Assembly (NCBI GenBank): GCA_949825045.1
Contig: OX463832.1
Location: 18,470,552 to 18,534,551, forward strand
From: Argyresthia goedartella
Lineage: Eukaryota; Arthropoda; Insecta; Lepidoptera; Argyresthiidae
Reading direction: 5' to 3'
Length of the DNA: 64,000 nucleotides
In this document: piece by piece, positions 1-10,559 of the stretch
Numbering within the stretch: position 1 is the first letter of the stretch
How the letters are laid out: each line of letters opens with the position of its first letter
Program-made: the position numbers and the translations under genes
Notes under the pieces: generated by a model
What the model saw: only the letters and a program-made list of their open reading frames with translations
Told to the model about the DNA's origin: nothing
Database searches by the model: none

Positions 1-280
1 GGTAACAGTGTTAAGTTGATAGGACTTGATGGCTTCAGATGGAGAACTACGCCAAAATATTTGCTGCAGATGTCGAAAGTCAGGATGAACCATGATTTGG
101 CGGTACATCTTCTCGACATCTGCGGCTAATACATACTTATGCTGCCTAAATCTCAGGAGCAAGGACAATAGATCGTCCTGCACAGTAGGACCAACCATCT
201 GAATATCATTATAACTAATACCAGTAGTAGTAGGACAACTGGCATTTAAAACAGCTCGAAGTTTAGTGGTTGAATTTTTC
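1..280 (-). pseudogene. BEL/Pao reverse transcriptase N-terminal fragment
   Basis: Translating the minus strand in the frame shifted by one base from the gag-protease frame gives open RT sequence to the window edge. It includes the fingers region (TTKLRAVLNAS) and the catalytic-strand motif VLAADVEKMYRQI, which carries the first RT aspartate. It joins the gag-protease frame at the T5 run 275-279. The remainder is outside the window. Confidence 0.8.
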
Positions 281-2596
281 TCTCAGAACACCATGATGTG
301 GGATGAAATGACCAGGTTTGTCTGAATTTGGTAATGTGCACTCTGACATGTGGCCCAATGACTCGTATTCTGCCATGAAATCTTTATATAACTGACCTAA
401 TCTTGATTGAGATTCAAAACGGCGCTCTTGTGATAAAAAGCACTTTTTAGCTTTATGATGTGTATCGCCGAGTAACTCAGGTGATTCCTTCAAAGGGATC
501 TTTTCACTAAACCGTCCGTCCTTCAGACGAGTAGTGTTTTCCATGAAATGAGTCTCGCATAATTGCTCCTCTTTCGAGTAGTGAGGTAAATAAGGATTTA
601 CTTCCTCTAACTGCCAAAATCGCACAAGGTCATGATGAAGTTTGTCCGTGTCATCGATTAACTCATGTTGAGTTGTACCAATTTTACTAAAATTGCATTT
701 AAGTGTTTTGCTTTTTGATGAGTAAGTGGGACCAATAGGTCCTGAAACCAACCATCCAAACCTCGTTTCAAACAAGATAGGTTGACCTTCACCCAATGCT
801 ATGCGCTGAGATCCTAAAATGTCCCAGAAAACATCGGCTCCTATTATCAAATCCACCGGGGCCGGTGTGTGAAAGTGTGGATCGGCCAAATTAATCTCTG
901 ATGGGATATCTAAGTTATTTAAATTGATATGACTGCAAGGCATGTTGTCAGTGATTGAAGGCAAAACGTAGCAACTAAACTTCATCGAAAATGAATCATC
1001 CAATGACGTAACTGATACCTGACATAGTTTATTTATTTGCGTGGAAGCATTGTTGATGCCCATTATTGACTTGTCAATATTATTAACAGGCAAGTTTAAT
1101 TTCGAATACAATTTTTCGGTCATTAAACAGGATGTTCTTCCACTATCTAAAATAGCTCGTGCAACATGTTGTCTGTTATGAGAGTCATAAATTTTTATCA
1201 AAGTCGTTGATAGTAGTACAGCACCACTACTCTCGGTTTTAGACGACATGGTCGCTGAAAGACTAACACCGCCACTAGCGCCATCTTTTGGCTGACTTGT
1301 GTGACTTGGAGGCGTCTGTAATGAATCATTATTATTAATAGGTTTGGATGTAGTCCCATTACCTTCTAATTTCGATGACTTGAAATCAGCCACATGAATA
1401 AGAGTACTGTGCTTACGCTTACATATTTTGCAGCTTACCCTTTTCTTACAGTTATTTGCAAAGTGACCGCTACACAAACAATTAAAACATATTTTATAGT
1501 TAGGCAACAACTTCAACCTCACTTCATTACTCAATGACAAGAATTGAGAACACTCGCTAAGACTATGTTCACCATTACATTTTTGGCATGACTTATTATC
1601 ATTACCAGACGTAACGGACACCATAGTTTTAAGTTTGGGGGTATTGACTTTCGTCTGACCTAATTGACCTGACCGCGACAGTTCCAAAATTTCTACTAAA
1701 TCTGCGCGACTGCGCAGGAATGAAAGAAATGACTCAAATTTAATATCTTTGCCTGCGTTCATTCGCCCTTTAAATTCCTCCCATTCGCGATATGTTTTAG
1801 AATCTAATTTTTGAGTGATTATATATATGAGTAGAGTATCCCAATATTCAATTGGATCATCGAGGAGTTTAAGAGCTCTTAGATTCTTGTTAATTTGGTC
1901 AATAAGACGTTTTAAGACTTCTGAGGATTCCTTTGTGATGTGCTCAATGTTGAATAGCGCCGAAACGTGATTTTGCACTAATAACTTTTTATTATTGAAT
2001 CTGTCACCGATAAGATCCCATGCCACAGAATAATTCGTTGAAGAGAACTCAATCGACTTTATGACAATAGCTGCTGAGCCCTCCAAGGTGGCTCTCAAAT
2101 AGTGGAACTTATTGATATCATCTATTTCTTGATTGTTATGAATCAAGCTAGTAAATGTGTCCCTGTACTCTAACCAGTTATCATAAGAGCCACTGAATTT
2201 GGGCAATGAAATAGTTGGCAACTTAACAAGCTTTTTAGATTGATGAACTGTGTTGCAAGTAGAGGAAACACTGTCACTTTTTTCTACTTTATTGTATTGG
2301 TCTAAAATAGTTTGAGCTTGGGAAACAAGCTGAAAGTAATCAGATTCAAAGTCAGTACGCTCTTTTAACTGTGTGGGCAATGATTCCTCCTGGCACTCAA
2401 GAACCAACTGTACCTCATCGAAACGCTCATACAATATTGACATTTTACCTATACGGAGTTGCAGTTCGCTTGCATCGGAAGCACTCAATGCCGTATCACT
2501 TAGTCCTTGAAGATATGTTGAGAATGTAGTTAGTTGGCCCTTGTAGCTGGCGCGTACTTTGGCTGGGTCTTTATCCCTATCTTCCTTTGGAGGCAT
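263..2596 (-). CDS. BEL/Pao Gag-protease polyprotein, 5' part
   Basis: The first ATG is at 2596 (protein begins MPPKEDRDK); an upstream TTG in frame is not a convincing start. The N-terminal half is the Pao-type Gag region. About residues 340-410 hold cysteine-histidine knuckles, including CFNCLCSGHFANNC (C-x2-C-x4-H-x4-C) and CKICKRKHSTLIH. Near residue 490 is an aspartic-protease motif, ILDSGRTSC, followed by the DUF1758-like domain ending in DLIIGADVFW. The frame stops at 263 just as reverse transcriptase should begin (HHGVLRE). RT sequence continues in another frame, so a one-base slip in the T5 run at 275-279 has broken the polyprotein. This is a dead or non-autonomous copy. Confidence 0.85.
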   Translation of the reverse strand: MPPKEDRDKDPAKVRASYKGQLTTFSTYLQGLSDTALSASDASELQLRIGKMSILYERFDEVQLVLECQEESLPTQLKERTDFESDYFQLVSQAQTILDQYNKVEKSDSVSSTCNTVHQSKKLVKLPTISLPKFSGSYDNWLEYRDTFTSLIHNNQEIDDINKFHYLRATLEGSAAIVIKSIEFSSTNYSVAWDLIGDRFNNKKLLVQNHVSALFNIEHITKESSEVLKRLIDQINKNLRALKLLDDPIEYWDTLLIYIITQKLDSKTYREWEEFKGRMNAGKDIKFESFLSFLRSRADLVEILELSRSGQLGQTKVNTPKLKTMVSVTSGNDNKSCQKCNGEHSLSECSQFLSLSNEVRLKLLPNYKICFNCLCSGHFANNCKKRVSCKICKRKHSTLIHVADFKSSKLEGNGTTSKPINNNDSLQTPPSHTSQPKDGASGGVSLSATMSSKTESSGAVLLSTTLIKIYDSHNRQHVARAILDSGRTSCLMTEKLYSKLNLPVNNIDKSIMGINNASTQINKLCQVSVTSLDDSFSMKFSCYVLPSITDNMPCSHINLNNLDIPSEINLADPHFHTPAPVDLIIGADVFWDILGSQRIALGEGQPILFETRFGWLVSGPIGPTYSSKSKTLKCNFSKIGTTQHELIDDTDKLHHDLVRFWQLEEVNPYLPHYSKEEQLCETHFMENTTRLKDGRFSEKIPLKESPELLGDTHHKAKKCFLSQERRFESQSRLGQLYKDFMAEYESLGHMSECTLPNSDKPGHFIPHHGVLREKFNH

Positions 2597-2640
2597 ACTG
2601 AAGGCAGGTGTCAAATGAACAGTCCTGGAATTTGATACAA

Positions 2641-3412
2641 TTTATCAAGTGAAAAGAGTGATAATTAACAAGTACAGAGATTCCAGGCTAACACATCGGT
2701 TCCAGCAATGCGAACTACTAACTAATAACAGGAATGGTTCCTACAATGTTTTTTTTTTGTACAATGATTTTTATAAATGCCTACCTAATTATGGGAAATT
2801 GTATACCTAACAATTTTATAAAGTGTTAACTGTCACGTAAGATGACTAAATTGATGCAGGACACTTTTAACTCCACTTATTAGGACATAGACGAAAAACA
2901 TACACTGACGTTTGTACTAAAGTTACATGAAATTTGACTAAAAGTTACAAAATGTAGCTTTTGATTTTGACAAAAAGTAAGGTCATATGTTGAAATTAAA
3001 ACGATACTAACCTGATTCAAATGCGATGAAATACATATTATACTACCTTTTTATCGAGTGTTGGGTTCTATCTACGTTACTAATTGGCTGCCGTGAAGAT
3101 TTACTGTAGTTTTGAGATTTAAAATACTTGTGACATCAAACTGTTCATGCGGCCGCTCACAATATTCACTATTCACCAATAACTCCAGTGATTTTCCGTG
3201 AAACTCCAATTGATCCTCGTAATTTGAATATCCGGTTACGATCCTGGACCATGTAATTATTTGAAAATGATGAGATTCTTGGGAAATTGAAAAAATAAAC
3301 GCAGCACGATATGTAGTTCTCACAGATTATTATAAGAGAGAAAACGCCTGACTGAAAAACAACAGCAACGACACATTGAAAACTTATTGCTAGTTACGAA
3401 GTCACAACACCT
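2641..3412. other. Leader/LTR side of the BEL element, not resolved
   Basis: About 770 bp without a credible gene. By position it should contain the leader and 5' LTR of the minus-strand BEL/Pao element, but the other LTR is outside the window, so no boundary can be drawn. A 83-codon open frame at 3072-3323 has no recognisable motif and is not called. Confidence 0.4.
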
Positions 3413-3640
3413 TTTACACACATTGATCTAGCCCCAAACTATGATTTCCTGTATCTTGGGTACTAGACAACGATATATATACTTATATAGAGAAATATTA
3501 TACTTAGATAGATAAACAACCATGACTAGGGTACAAACATCCGTTCTCATCAAACAAACATTTGCCCCCACCGGGACTCGAACCCGGGACCCTTGGTTTC
3601 GTAGGCAGCGTCACTACCGACTCGGCCATTCGGGTCGTCA
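3413..3640 (-). mobile_element. tRNA-derived SINE, family A, copy 1
   Basis: On the minus strand the head (3640 downward) reads like a tRNA: an A-box match TGGCCGAGTCGG and a B-box match GGTTCGAGTCC, followed by a non-tRNA body ending near 3413. Further copies lie at 55121-55361 and 58582-58971 with the same body, so this is a dispersed SINE and not a tRNA gene. The B box is intact. Confidence 0.88.
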
Positions 3641-4185
3641 ATTATTCACTACAGGTGAATAAGTGGCCACATAGTCAATTCCACGTCGCTGTGTGAATCC
3701 TTTTGCCACTAATCTTGCACGATATAGCACTTTGTCATTAACATCAACCGTCTTACCACAAAAAACTTTAACCATTGTTTAACACATGATTATAAAAATC
3801 GTTACCACAAAACTGATTTTAACGTCTTAGCAGGGATAGGCATGGCTTATATTATGTGATCAATTTAGGCAACCGAGAAAGCTTGTTTAGTGAGTGTCTT
3901 GTTTGTCAAGATGGCGGAATTATTGACCAGCTGTTCTGCTGTGTTGGTTTTGTTTACGAAAAAGCGGTTTTTACTCCATTTAAGTCCAAGTTTTATCGTG
4001 AGGAAACCTTCATATCATTCAAAATGGACTTAGTTATCTAAAAGTGGGCACAACTGTGCCTCAGTGTATACGTCGCGCGACACGTGATGAGCGGTGGCCT
4101 TGAATGCGCAGTAGTCACTTTTTAATTGAATTACTTAAGCGCAGTAATTCCTGCTAACGTCGCCCAGCGTTCTTAACTTACTTAT
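3641..4185. other. Intergenic, SINE tail remnant only
   Basis: No gene seen. At about 3997-4057 are two short segments (a GTGAGGAAACCTT block and a GTGGGCACA..TGTGCCTC block) also found in the SINE at 38515-38780, so this is probably a worn 3' fragment of that family. Confidence 0.45.
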
Positions 4186-4725
4186 ACTATGGGATGAAAT
4201 TTGTACATATGCTACCGGTGTGCCCATCCACTATAAAAACCATACTAGCCGCAAGCCACAGCAATCTTGGGAGAAGTTTCATCTGCCTGAGATCTGCTTA
4301 ACCATCCAGGGCGGTCGCTCAAGCTGGAGTTGATGCAGGTGTTAGGCCAGTTTGTGAAGGAGATAAGCCGGCTTTTCAATATGGGATGTGATGAATTATG
4401 TATCAAGATGCAGGCAGATACCCGAAGACAGTGGCGCAGGTGCCAGTGAGACTGGTAGCCAGTACTGGCCTCATGTAAATCTAGCTAGACGGGTGCTCTA
4501 TTCACCCCAGCACTCGCAGACAGCACGGGACTGGCTTGATTTTATAAGGCCAATACAAGGTTTTTACAAGGCCAACACCAAGCCAGCCAGCACTGGCCTC
4601 GGGTAAACCCAGCTTAACATCTCAAGTTGTGAAATAAATATTGCTTGCCAGTCTTTCTAGTGCCCATTCAGCAATATTTATTTTACATGTTGAGATGTAA
4701 TTTATATTAGATTATATCCCATAGT
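4186..4725. mobile_element. Unclassified ~540-bp element with short inverted ends
   Basis: ACTATGGGAT at 4186-4195 is repeated inverted as ATCCCATAGT at 4716-4725. Inside are a TATA-like CTATAAAAA near 4231 and, near the right end, a 29-bp imperfect hairpin (arms 4617-4645 and 4670-4698). No coding frame longer than 72 codons and no match to a known family. It may be a small non-autonomous DNA transposon; the 10-bp ends are too short to be certain. Confidence 0.4.
4617..4698. repeat. 29-bp hairpin inside the 4.2-4.7 kb element
   Basis: Arms 4617-4645 and 4670-4698 are inverted copies with about four mismatches around a 24-nt loop. Such subterminal hairpins occur in foldback-type MITEs. Confidence 0.7.
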
Positions 4726-5049
4726 AAAAAGCTGGCTTTATTCATTAAGGACCCCTGGAATGAAAGGAAATAAAGCGAAGCAGTAATAACACCACGTTTT
4801 GATATCAACATTTTTAATTTGTTTATTAACAATTTCATTAATATCGCCAATTCCTTGAAAGATTTTATATCTCCATTATTAATGTTTCTATCTGAGGGAT
4901 TAATTATTACACCACAATTCATGTTCATCTTCTATCACATTTGTGGGTTTTTATTTCCATAATTGATTCAAGTATGTATGGCGGCTTTGCTGGTGCTGAA
5001 AAGACAAGATTTCAATTAAATTATACCAAAATGCTAAGGTAGAGGTGAA

Positions 5050-5265
5050 CGAAACACTTGGTTAGAGGGGATGACGGACAGTGGACCGTAGCGATAGAAA
5101 ATACAAGGGGAAAGATAGGGCCATCCGGTGGGCATTGTCCGACGATATTATCAAGTCAACATCTCTCTGCATGCTGTTGGCAAAGAACTTTGGACAGTGG
5201 CGCGATAGAAGAGACTTGTCTTTGATCGACTTGACTGACTAACCAAGAGGCCTATGCCCAGAAGT
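5050..5265 (+). pseudogene. LINE 3' fragment (RTE-like C-terminus)
   Basis: Plus-strand translation gives a short piece (AIRWALSDDIIKS... then GQWRDRRDLSL) resembling the extreme C-terminus of RTE-type reverse transcriptases. It is followed by the tail AGGCCTATGCCCAG, also seen near 32805-32822. It is 5'-truncated to about 200 bp. Clade assignment is tentative. Confidence 0.45.
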
Positions 5266-5269
5266 GGGT

Positions 5270-5980
5270 TGATGTGTGCTGAAAACGATTATGAAGATTT
5301 CTTACCTTTTCTGTTTCGAAATCCTGGAAAATTAGGTGTTGTTTTGTTGATCGTCATCACAACCCAGGGTAAGTGAAGGGCGGGCAGTAAGATCCAAGAA
5401 TTTCCTTTCCTGAGCAAGGGATAAATAATAATATCCCGAACCAAAACAAACAAATTGTCTGACGAACTTTCAGTGACAGTTCCGTGTGTCATTCCGTTCC
5501 GTTTCGCTGCTTATTTTTTAGTCGTGTTTGATAAAAGTACTAAAGTGAACGGTTTTTCTGCACAAAAATAAGGATTTACCACTACTTTACCTAACCATGT
5601 TCTATTACTAAGTTAAGAATTACATTAATCATTAAATTTTCCATCAAATTATGTATTCATTCTTATGTTATTCGCGTAAAATGAAACTATGAACGTTTTT
5701 TAAATATTTTTTCATATTGTGTTGTACGGCCCTGGAAATTCAGTCCTTTGAGGCTAGTTGATGAACGAACGAAATTAACTGAATGTTTATGCCGTTTTTT
5801 AGTAAGATACTCACAACACTTTTTTGTGGTAACGAAATTTAGAAGCTTGCTAACCATTTGTTTACTGATAGATGATGATTTTGCTAAACAAGTGATCATA
5901 CTGTGTTTTTATTATTTTTTGTATTAAGACGGCAAGTTTCTTAACTAACACCCATTTGCATTGCACTAAAGAAGCACTAT
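5270..5980. other. No gene recognised
   Basis: AT-rich sequence between a LINE tail and the copia relic. Several open frames of 60-75 codons exist on both strands, but none shows a motif, splice pattern or codon bias that supports a gene. Confidence 0.5.
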
Positions 5981-5981
5981 T

Positions 5982-6020
5982 TGCAGTTGCAGAGTTGCAG
6001 AAGTTTGCAGTTGCAGATCT
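5982..6020. repeat. TTGCAG minisatellite at the copia break
   Basis: Irregular repeats of GTTGCAG/TTTGCAG at the point where the integrase frame stops being recognisable. Expansion here may have replaced or followed the truncation of the element. Confidence 0.6.
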
Positions 6021-6624
6021 GTTTTTCAGATAGACTGCTGTATTTGCCGCTTCTGCCCAAAATTTCTTTTCTAGCTTGGCGTCAAACATCTTCCTTTTTC
6101 TACTACAGTTCTGTTCGCTCTCTCACAAACTCCGTTCTGTTCTGGTGTGTAGGCCGGTATGTTCTGGTGAATAATGCCTTCTTTTTTAAGTAATTGTCCA
6201 TTTCACCATTACAAAACTCGCCACCATTATCTGTGCGCAGAATTTTTATCTTCCTGTTTTGCTGATTTTCAACTATAGCTTTGAATTCCTTGAATTTCTT
6301 GTATACTTAATTTTTCTGCTTCAGAAAGTATATGAAATTCATTCTACTGAAGTTATCGACGAATAGAAGAAAGTACAGTGACCCTCCAATGGATTTCTTT
6401 TCCATAGGTCCACAAACATCAGCGTGTACAATCTGAAGTGGCTCCGTACTCCTCTCTCCAACATGTAGAAATGGCAACCGCATCTGTTTACCTTCGCAGC
6501 AGGTCACACATTTATCTTTCATCATGTTACTGGAGTCTGGATACGAAACTCCATGCACAACACCGTTTTTCATCTTGTCTTGTTCGGCGTCATATGCGTG
6601 CTCGCGCCGGAGTCCACGTACCAC
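5990..6624 (-). pseudogene. copia integrase fragment
   Basis: The frame 6307-6624 holds the zinc-binding end (CVTCCEGKQMRLPF) and the first catalytic aspartate in VHADVCGP. After a stop at 6307-6309 the same protein continues to lower coordinates with LRTDNGGEF (second aspartate) and EQNGVCERANRT (glutamate). The integrase DDE triad is therefore present but interrupted by a stop and a frame change. Confidence 0.82.
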
Positions 6625-7408
6625 TCTGTCTTACAATATTTTCCATTCAGAAATACCATACTGAAAGCATTAGTTTCCTTCTTTTTAACCAGCATTGGGC
6701 ACTGGTTACGAAAATGTCCAACTTCTCGACACTTGAAACAGGTTATGTTTTTGATTTGTTTTCCTCCTGTCACTTTCGAAGTGTCAAACTTTCTGCCATT
6801 TTTATCACTAGGGCTGTACCTCTTTTTTATAGCGAATGCAGCGCCACTAGTTTCCGATTCGGAATTCCATGATTCCTCCATGTCAATCAGTTTCGATTTT
6901 ATCGCATCTGTGGTAATCTGGATACCAGAATGTTCTACTGCCATGATCATGGGTGAAAATTTTTCAGGCAATCCCGCTAATAGCAATGAACCGACCCACT
7001 CATCTGTTATTGCAAATCCTGTGCCTTTCAATCGCTGTGCTGTCTCGACAACTTGCGTTATGTATGCCGTCATTGTCTCGCATTTTCTTGTCGGATGGAG
7101 ATCAAATGACGTAACAAGGTTATCTTTCTGGAAAAACCTGAATCATCGAACATGTTCTTCAGTTTGTTCCACAGCTTCTGGGAACTCTTCGTCTCTCTGA
7201 TGTGCACGTACAATCTTGGGTCAATTGTCATTATCAGCTTCGCCTTGGTTTTTACGTCATCATCAGGCTTGATTTCCTTAACTGAATCTGGCTTAATACA
7301 GTGTATCATGCCTTCAAGTACTAACAAATTCTCCACCGCAAAACACCACACGTCATAGTTTTCTCTCCCCTTTAGTTTTGGGACACTCTGTATATAGTTA
7401 ACTGACAT
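6570..7408 (-). pseudogene. copia Gag and protease, frameshifted
   Basis: First ATG at 7408 (MSVNYIQSV). Frame one (7070-7408) is the UBN2-type Gag of copia elements (LWNKLKNMFDD). A one-base shift near 7070 moves the protein into the frame 6570-7073, which carries the single zinc knuckle CFKCREVGHFRNQC (C-x2-C-x4-H-x4-C) and the protease motif WYVDSGASTHM. Gag packages the element RNA; the protease would have cut the polyprotein. Confidence 0.85.
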
Positions 7409-7510
7409 TGTAACACGAAAAACCAACTTTATAATTTCAACTGTAAGTTAGTCAAAATTACTGACTCGAAATCACTATGAATCACTGTAATTACTGAAAT
7501 TATAACGTTT

Positions 7511-7524
7511 CGCCCATAACCTAT
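7511..7524 (-). promoter_or_regulatory. copia-type primer-binding site
   Basis: Minus strand reads ATAGGTTATGGGCG. Drosophila copia uses an internal piece of initiator tRNA-Met and its site begins GGTTATGGGC, which matches here. The site lies about 100 bp upstream of the Gag ATG. The adjoining LTR should begin at about 7525, but the partner LTR is missing. Confidence 0.6.
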
Positions 7525-7526
7525 TA

Positions 7527-8869
7527 AAACGCGTTGGCTTTCGGTAAACGACTAATACTTTTTATTTATCATTGCTACCTTCACATAAATTTTGTTATAC
7601 AACATTGCCAGTATTAATATTAAAACTAATAGAGTCAGTCAGCTGCACAAATGAAATTTTGAGTATAATATTTCTAGTATACGTTTTGTATAAATAAAAC
7701 CATTCATATTCTTAGAAATTTTGTGTATTTTTATCACGCTTTTATTAGCTTCCCCTGTATGTTTGTTTGTTTGTTTGCATGTAACCGACTCCTTTGGACT
7801 CGATTTTGACCCACTTTAAACGGACAGATTCAATTCAAACTTTGTACACTTATCAAGAATCAGCGACATTGTAATCATTTCATAAGTTTATCTCATTATC
7901 CTGATTAGGATCGCCAGGATTAATTAATTTCTTGTATTTGGGGGATTGACAAAACAGTCTACTTACTTTCCGGCTCGCACACTCGAACTAAAGAATGAAA
8001 AATAAATATAGTTTAGAAAAACTAAAAAACACGCTTTTAAAGCACTTCGAACTAAAAAGTTAAAAATAATTTTTTATATAACCTGGGGATGGAACAATTG
8101 CCCCTAGTCAGATTAGGACTGACGTGAGTGACGTAATGTTTGTTTGACAGTTAACTTCACTCATATACTTGACACTCTTTAGCTAACTCGACTGCCACTT
8201 TTTTTTTGTGGTAGGCAAAGATATTTATCCCATTACATACGTCTCTTGGTGACGTCAGGTTTACTTTTGGCGGGTAAAATTTTAGCTTTGTTTTTTAAAT
8301 AGACGCAATGAATTTAATTAAGTTATGATATTAATTTTGAGAATGCATACAAAATATCGTATTTTTTTTCTCCTTAAACATTCCCTTAGTTTCTATTTTT
8401 CTCATATTTCTTCTCTGGCATCATGATCTAACATCAATAATAACGTGCTTACACATAACATAATACACATAAGGCTTATGGCCATATTAATAACCAGCCA
8501 AAAATATTAAACCATCAGCCATGCTCAGTAATATTGTAGCCGATTTAGAGACTCTTAGCGACATCTGTCGACGACAATTTTTTCTTGATTACTCAGTGTG
8601 AAAAATTGCTCCGTCCATTTTTATACCTTTATTACTTATGAGTCGTTTTATTTTAATAGATTTTCCAATAATCCAATGGAAATTCGGCTTTATACCAAAG
8701 AATTTCCAATCTTAATCCATCCAGTAATGCGGGGTGGTGAAGTGACGACAGGGTGCGGGCGGCGCGGTGGTGGGGGGTACAACAGAGGACACAGCACAGA
8801 CAGTCTCTCTCGCTCGAAGTACTACACGTGTAAGGTGTATGTAGGTATTATTCAAGTTCAAACTGCCAC
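7527..8869. other. LTR remnant and unidentified repeats
   Basis: The first part is probably the copia 5' LTR. The stretch 7750-8000 has a GTTT repeat and a low-complexity look, and 8000-8700 is AT-rich. No gene or known element could be assigned. Confidence 0.4.
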
Positions 8870-9920
8870 AGGTTGATTGTGAGCATCGCTGTGCACGACT
8901 GCATCTCCTCCCTCTAAAGCTCCGTAGGGATGTCGCCGATATTGTTTTTATTATGAAAATAATAGATTGTCCTTCACGGATACGGATTATCACGGATACG
9001 TGGCGTCCATGCTACGCTATGAAATCGTCGTTTGGGGGAACTCAGTGGACATACCACGTCTCTTTAGAATACAGAAACGCTGCATACGAGCCATATGTGG
9101 CGTAAACCCATATGAGTCTTGCAGGCCGTTGTTTAAAAAACTAAATCTACTAACATTGACTGGCATTTACATATTCGAGATAAGCAGTTTTTGTAAAATT
9201 AAATATCAATTTATTTAGCAACTTTTCCAGTGCATATCCTTTTAATACTAGATCTCCAAATCGCCTAGTAGTCCCTAAATCAAAAACGGCACTTTTACAA
9301 AGAAACTGTTATTCTGTTTACCCGCAGATTTACAATGTTTACCATTACCTATTTTTAAGTTTAGGCTAAAAAGGTGGTTAGTTAATAACTGCTTTAATGA
9401 TTTAAATGAATTTTATAGCATGACATCAAAACTCAATAATTAATTTAATGTTATTATTACGGAATATTGTTATTATGAATGATTTACTAATTAAGGTATT
9501 AGTGTTAGGACATGTGATTTAATTTATATATTTTAGCTACTAATTGTCGGTACCTAACACGACGATATCCGACTCTAATATTTGCATGCCACAAGTTGGC
9601 TGAATGTGCCATTCTGAATTAATTATACCTACTTCAAGACTTATGACTGTACCACATAAACGCAAATAAATAATAGAAAAAAAAAACTCTGCTCAGTAAA
9701 ATTAAGTCCTCTCTTTAAGTTGCCCCGTTTTCATAGCAACTATAGGAAAAACTCGTTTCTGGTAAGAGCTTGTTCTACTTTTAACAGTCTCTGTAGTAGC
9801 GATGGCATTAATGGTGGAGATGGCATTGATATATTTAATGGTAGTGCTCAATCAATAAGGGATAATAATGAAGTGAACTTCATAAGGCAATTTGTTGCAT
9901 CTTTAGATGATGAGTAGTGT
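8870..9920 (+). mobile_element. LINE relic interrupted by a second LINE
   Basis: The outer LINE is seen at 8872-8965 (HRCARLHLLPLKLRRDVADI) and resumes at about 9689-9920 (NSFLVRACSTFNSLC). Both match consecutive parts of the LINE C-terminus at 17587-18108 on the other strand. Between them, 8966-9688, is a different LINE end: an open piece at 8967-9218 with the post-RT motif RIQKRCIRAICG, a 3' UTR and an A-rich tail at 9665-9688. Both are 5'-truncated and inactive. No clear target duplication was found. Confidence 0.68.
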
Positions 9921-10375
9921 TGGTGTGGTGTGTGTTGTTCTCTTAGTTTTTTGTCAATTAATGGGGATGGCCGGTGAAAGCTAATTCCAGATGGCGCTAG
10001 CACGTCTTGTACCTCTTCCTTCAAAAGTAGGGATGCTATTATTTTCATTCGAATCGAATCGTTCGAGATTGAATTTATCTGGCGCAAGGATCTAAAGAAT
10101 ATGTTTGTATTAAAAAAGATGGGATTACTTCAGGGAAATGCAATTCTAGTTCACACGACCATGGGTTAAGCTCGTTTAAGATTCAAACAATACAAAAAGT
10201 TCGAAAATAGGACATCCAAAACCGATCTTTGATTGAATCGATTCGAATGTAATCCCTATAATATAATGCCAGTGTCAACTGTCAGTCAATGTTGGATTGG
10301 TCAATGTCTGTTCTGTTGTAGATTCGACTTAATCAATCAACTAGGTACATGGAATATGATAACTTAGTAACTCAC
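9921..10375. other. LINE tail and unassigned sequence
   Basis: Up to about 10050 this looks like the 3' UTR of the outer LINE; the rest carries no recognisable gene. Confidence 0.4.
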
Positions 10376-10559
10376 CCGAGTATTTTCCCTGCTTTACGTA
10401 GTCTGATTCCACGAAATGATTCCGACATAACCTTGTTCCATTACTTATCACTAATTTTTTACGACGTATCGCCTTCAGCCACTGTTTTGACAACTTTAGG
10501 TCTTTGGGAAAACTATGAATTCCAACTTCTGAGCAACTAATTACACTACAACGCGGCAT
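10376..10559 (-). CDS. THAP-type zinc-finger domain, first coding exon
   Basis: An ATG at 10559 opens MPRCSVISCSE, the usual THAP start with the first two zinc-binding cysteines (C-x4-C). It continues with the invariant tryptophan in KQWLKAIRR and the second ligand pair in RLCRNHF (C-x2-H). THAP domains bind DNA in chromatin regulators and in P-element transposases. After GKYSG the frame meets a good splice donor (G|GTGAGT) at 10376/10375, so the exon is 184 nt and ends in phase 1. No matching downstream exon was found, so host gene versus P-element remnant is open. The downstream proline-rich AVPTIF-type box is not visible in this exon. Confidence 0.65.

Larger units (their letters stand above)
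1..2640 (-). mobile_element. BEL/Pao LTR retrotransposon, truncated by window edge
   Basis: Minus-strand retroelement with a gag-protease reading frame at 263-2596 followed by reverse transcriptase sequence at 1-280. The rest of pol and the 3' LTR would lie to the left of the window, so age and LTRs cannot be judged. The stretch 2597-2640 reads as leader. Family call rests on the gag type (DUF1759-like), three zinc-knuckle-like motifs, a DSG protease and the order gag-protease-RT, all typical of Pao/BEL elements. Confidence 0.88.
5982..7526 (-). mobile_element. copia retrotransposon relic (Gag-protease-integrase)
   Basis: Minus-strand copia-type element in its 5' to 3' order: primer-binding-like site 7511-7524, Gag from 7408, zinc knuckle, protease, integrase. 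The body breaks off after the integrase DDE core around 5990; reverse transcriptase and RNase H are absent. Gag before protease before integrase (integrase upstream of RT) is diagnostic of copia. At least three frame changes show the copy is dead. Confidence 0.87.

Noticed and set aside
3555..3640. tRNA-like sequence with A and B boxes
   Set aside because: It is the head of SINE family A; the body that follows is repeated elsewhere, and no proper cloverleaf with a CCA-ready acceptor stem was found.
6438..7200. Two long plus-strand frames over the copia element
   Set aside because: Antisense to Gag, protease and integrase motifs; no homology-like features.
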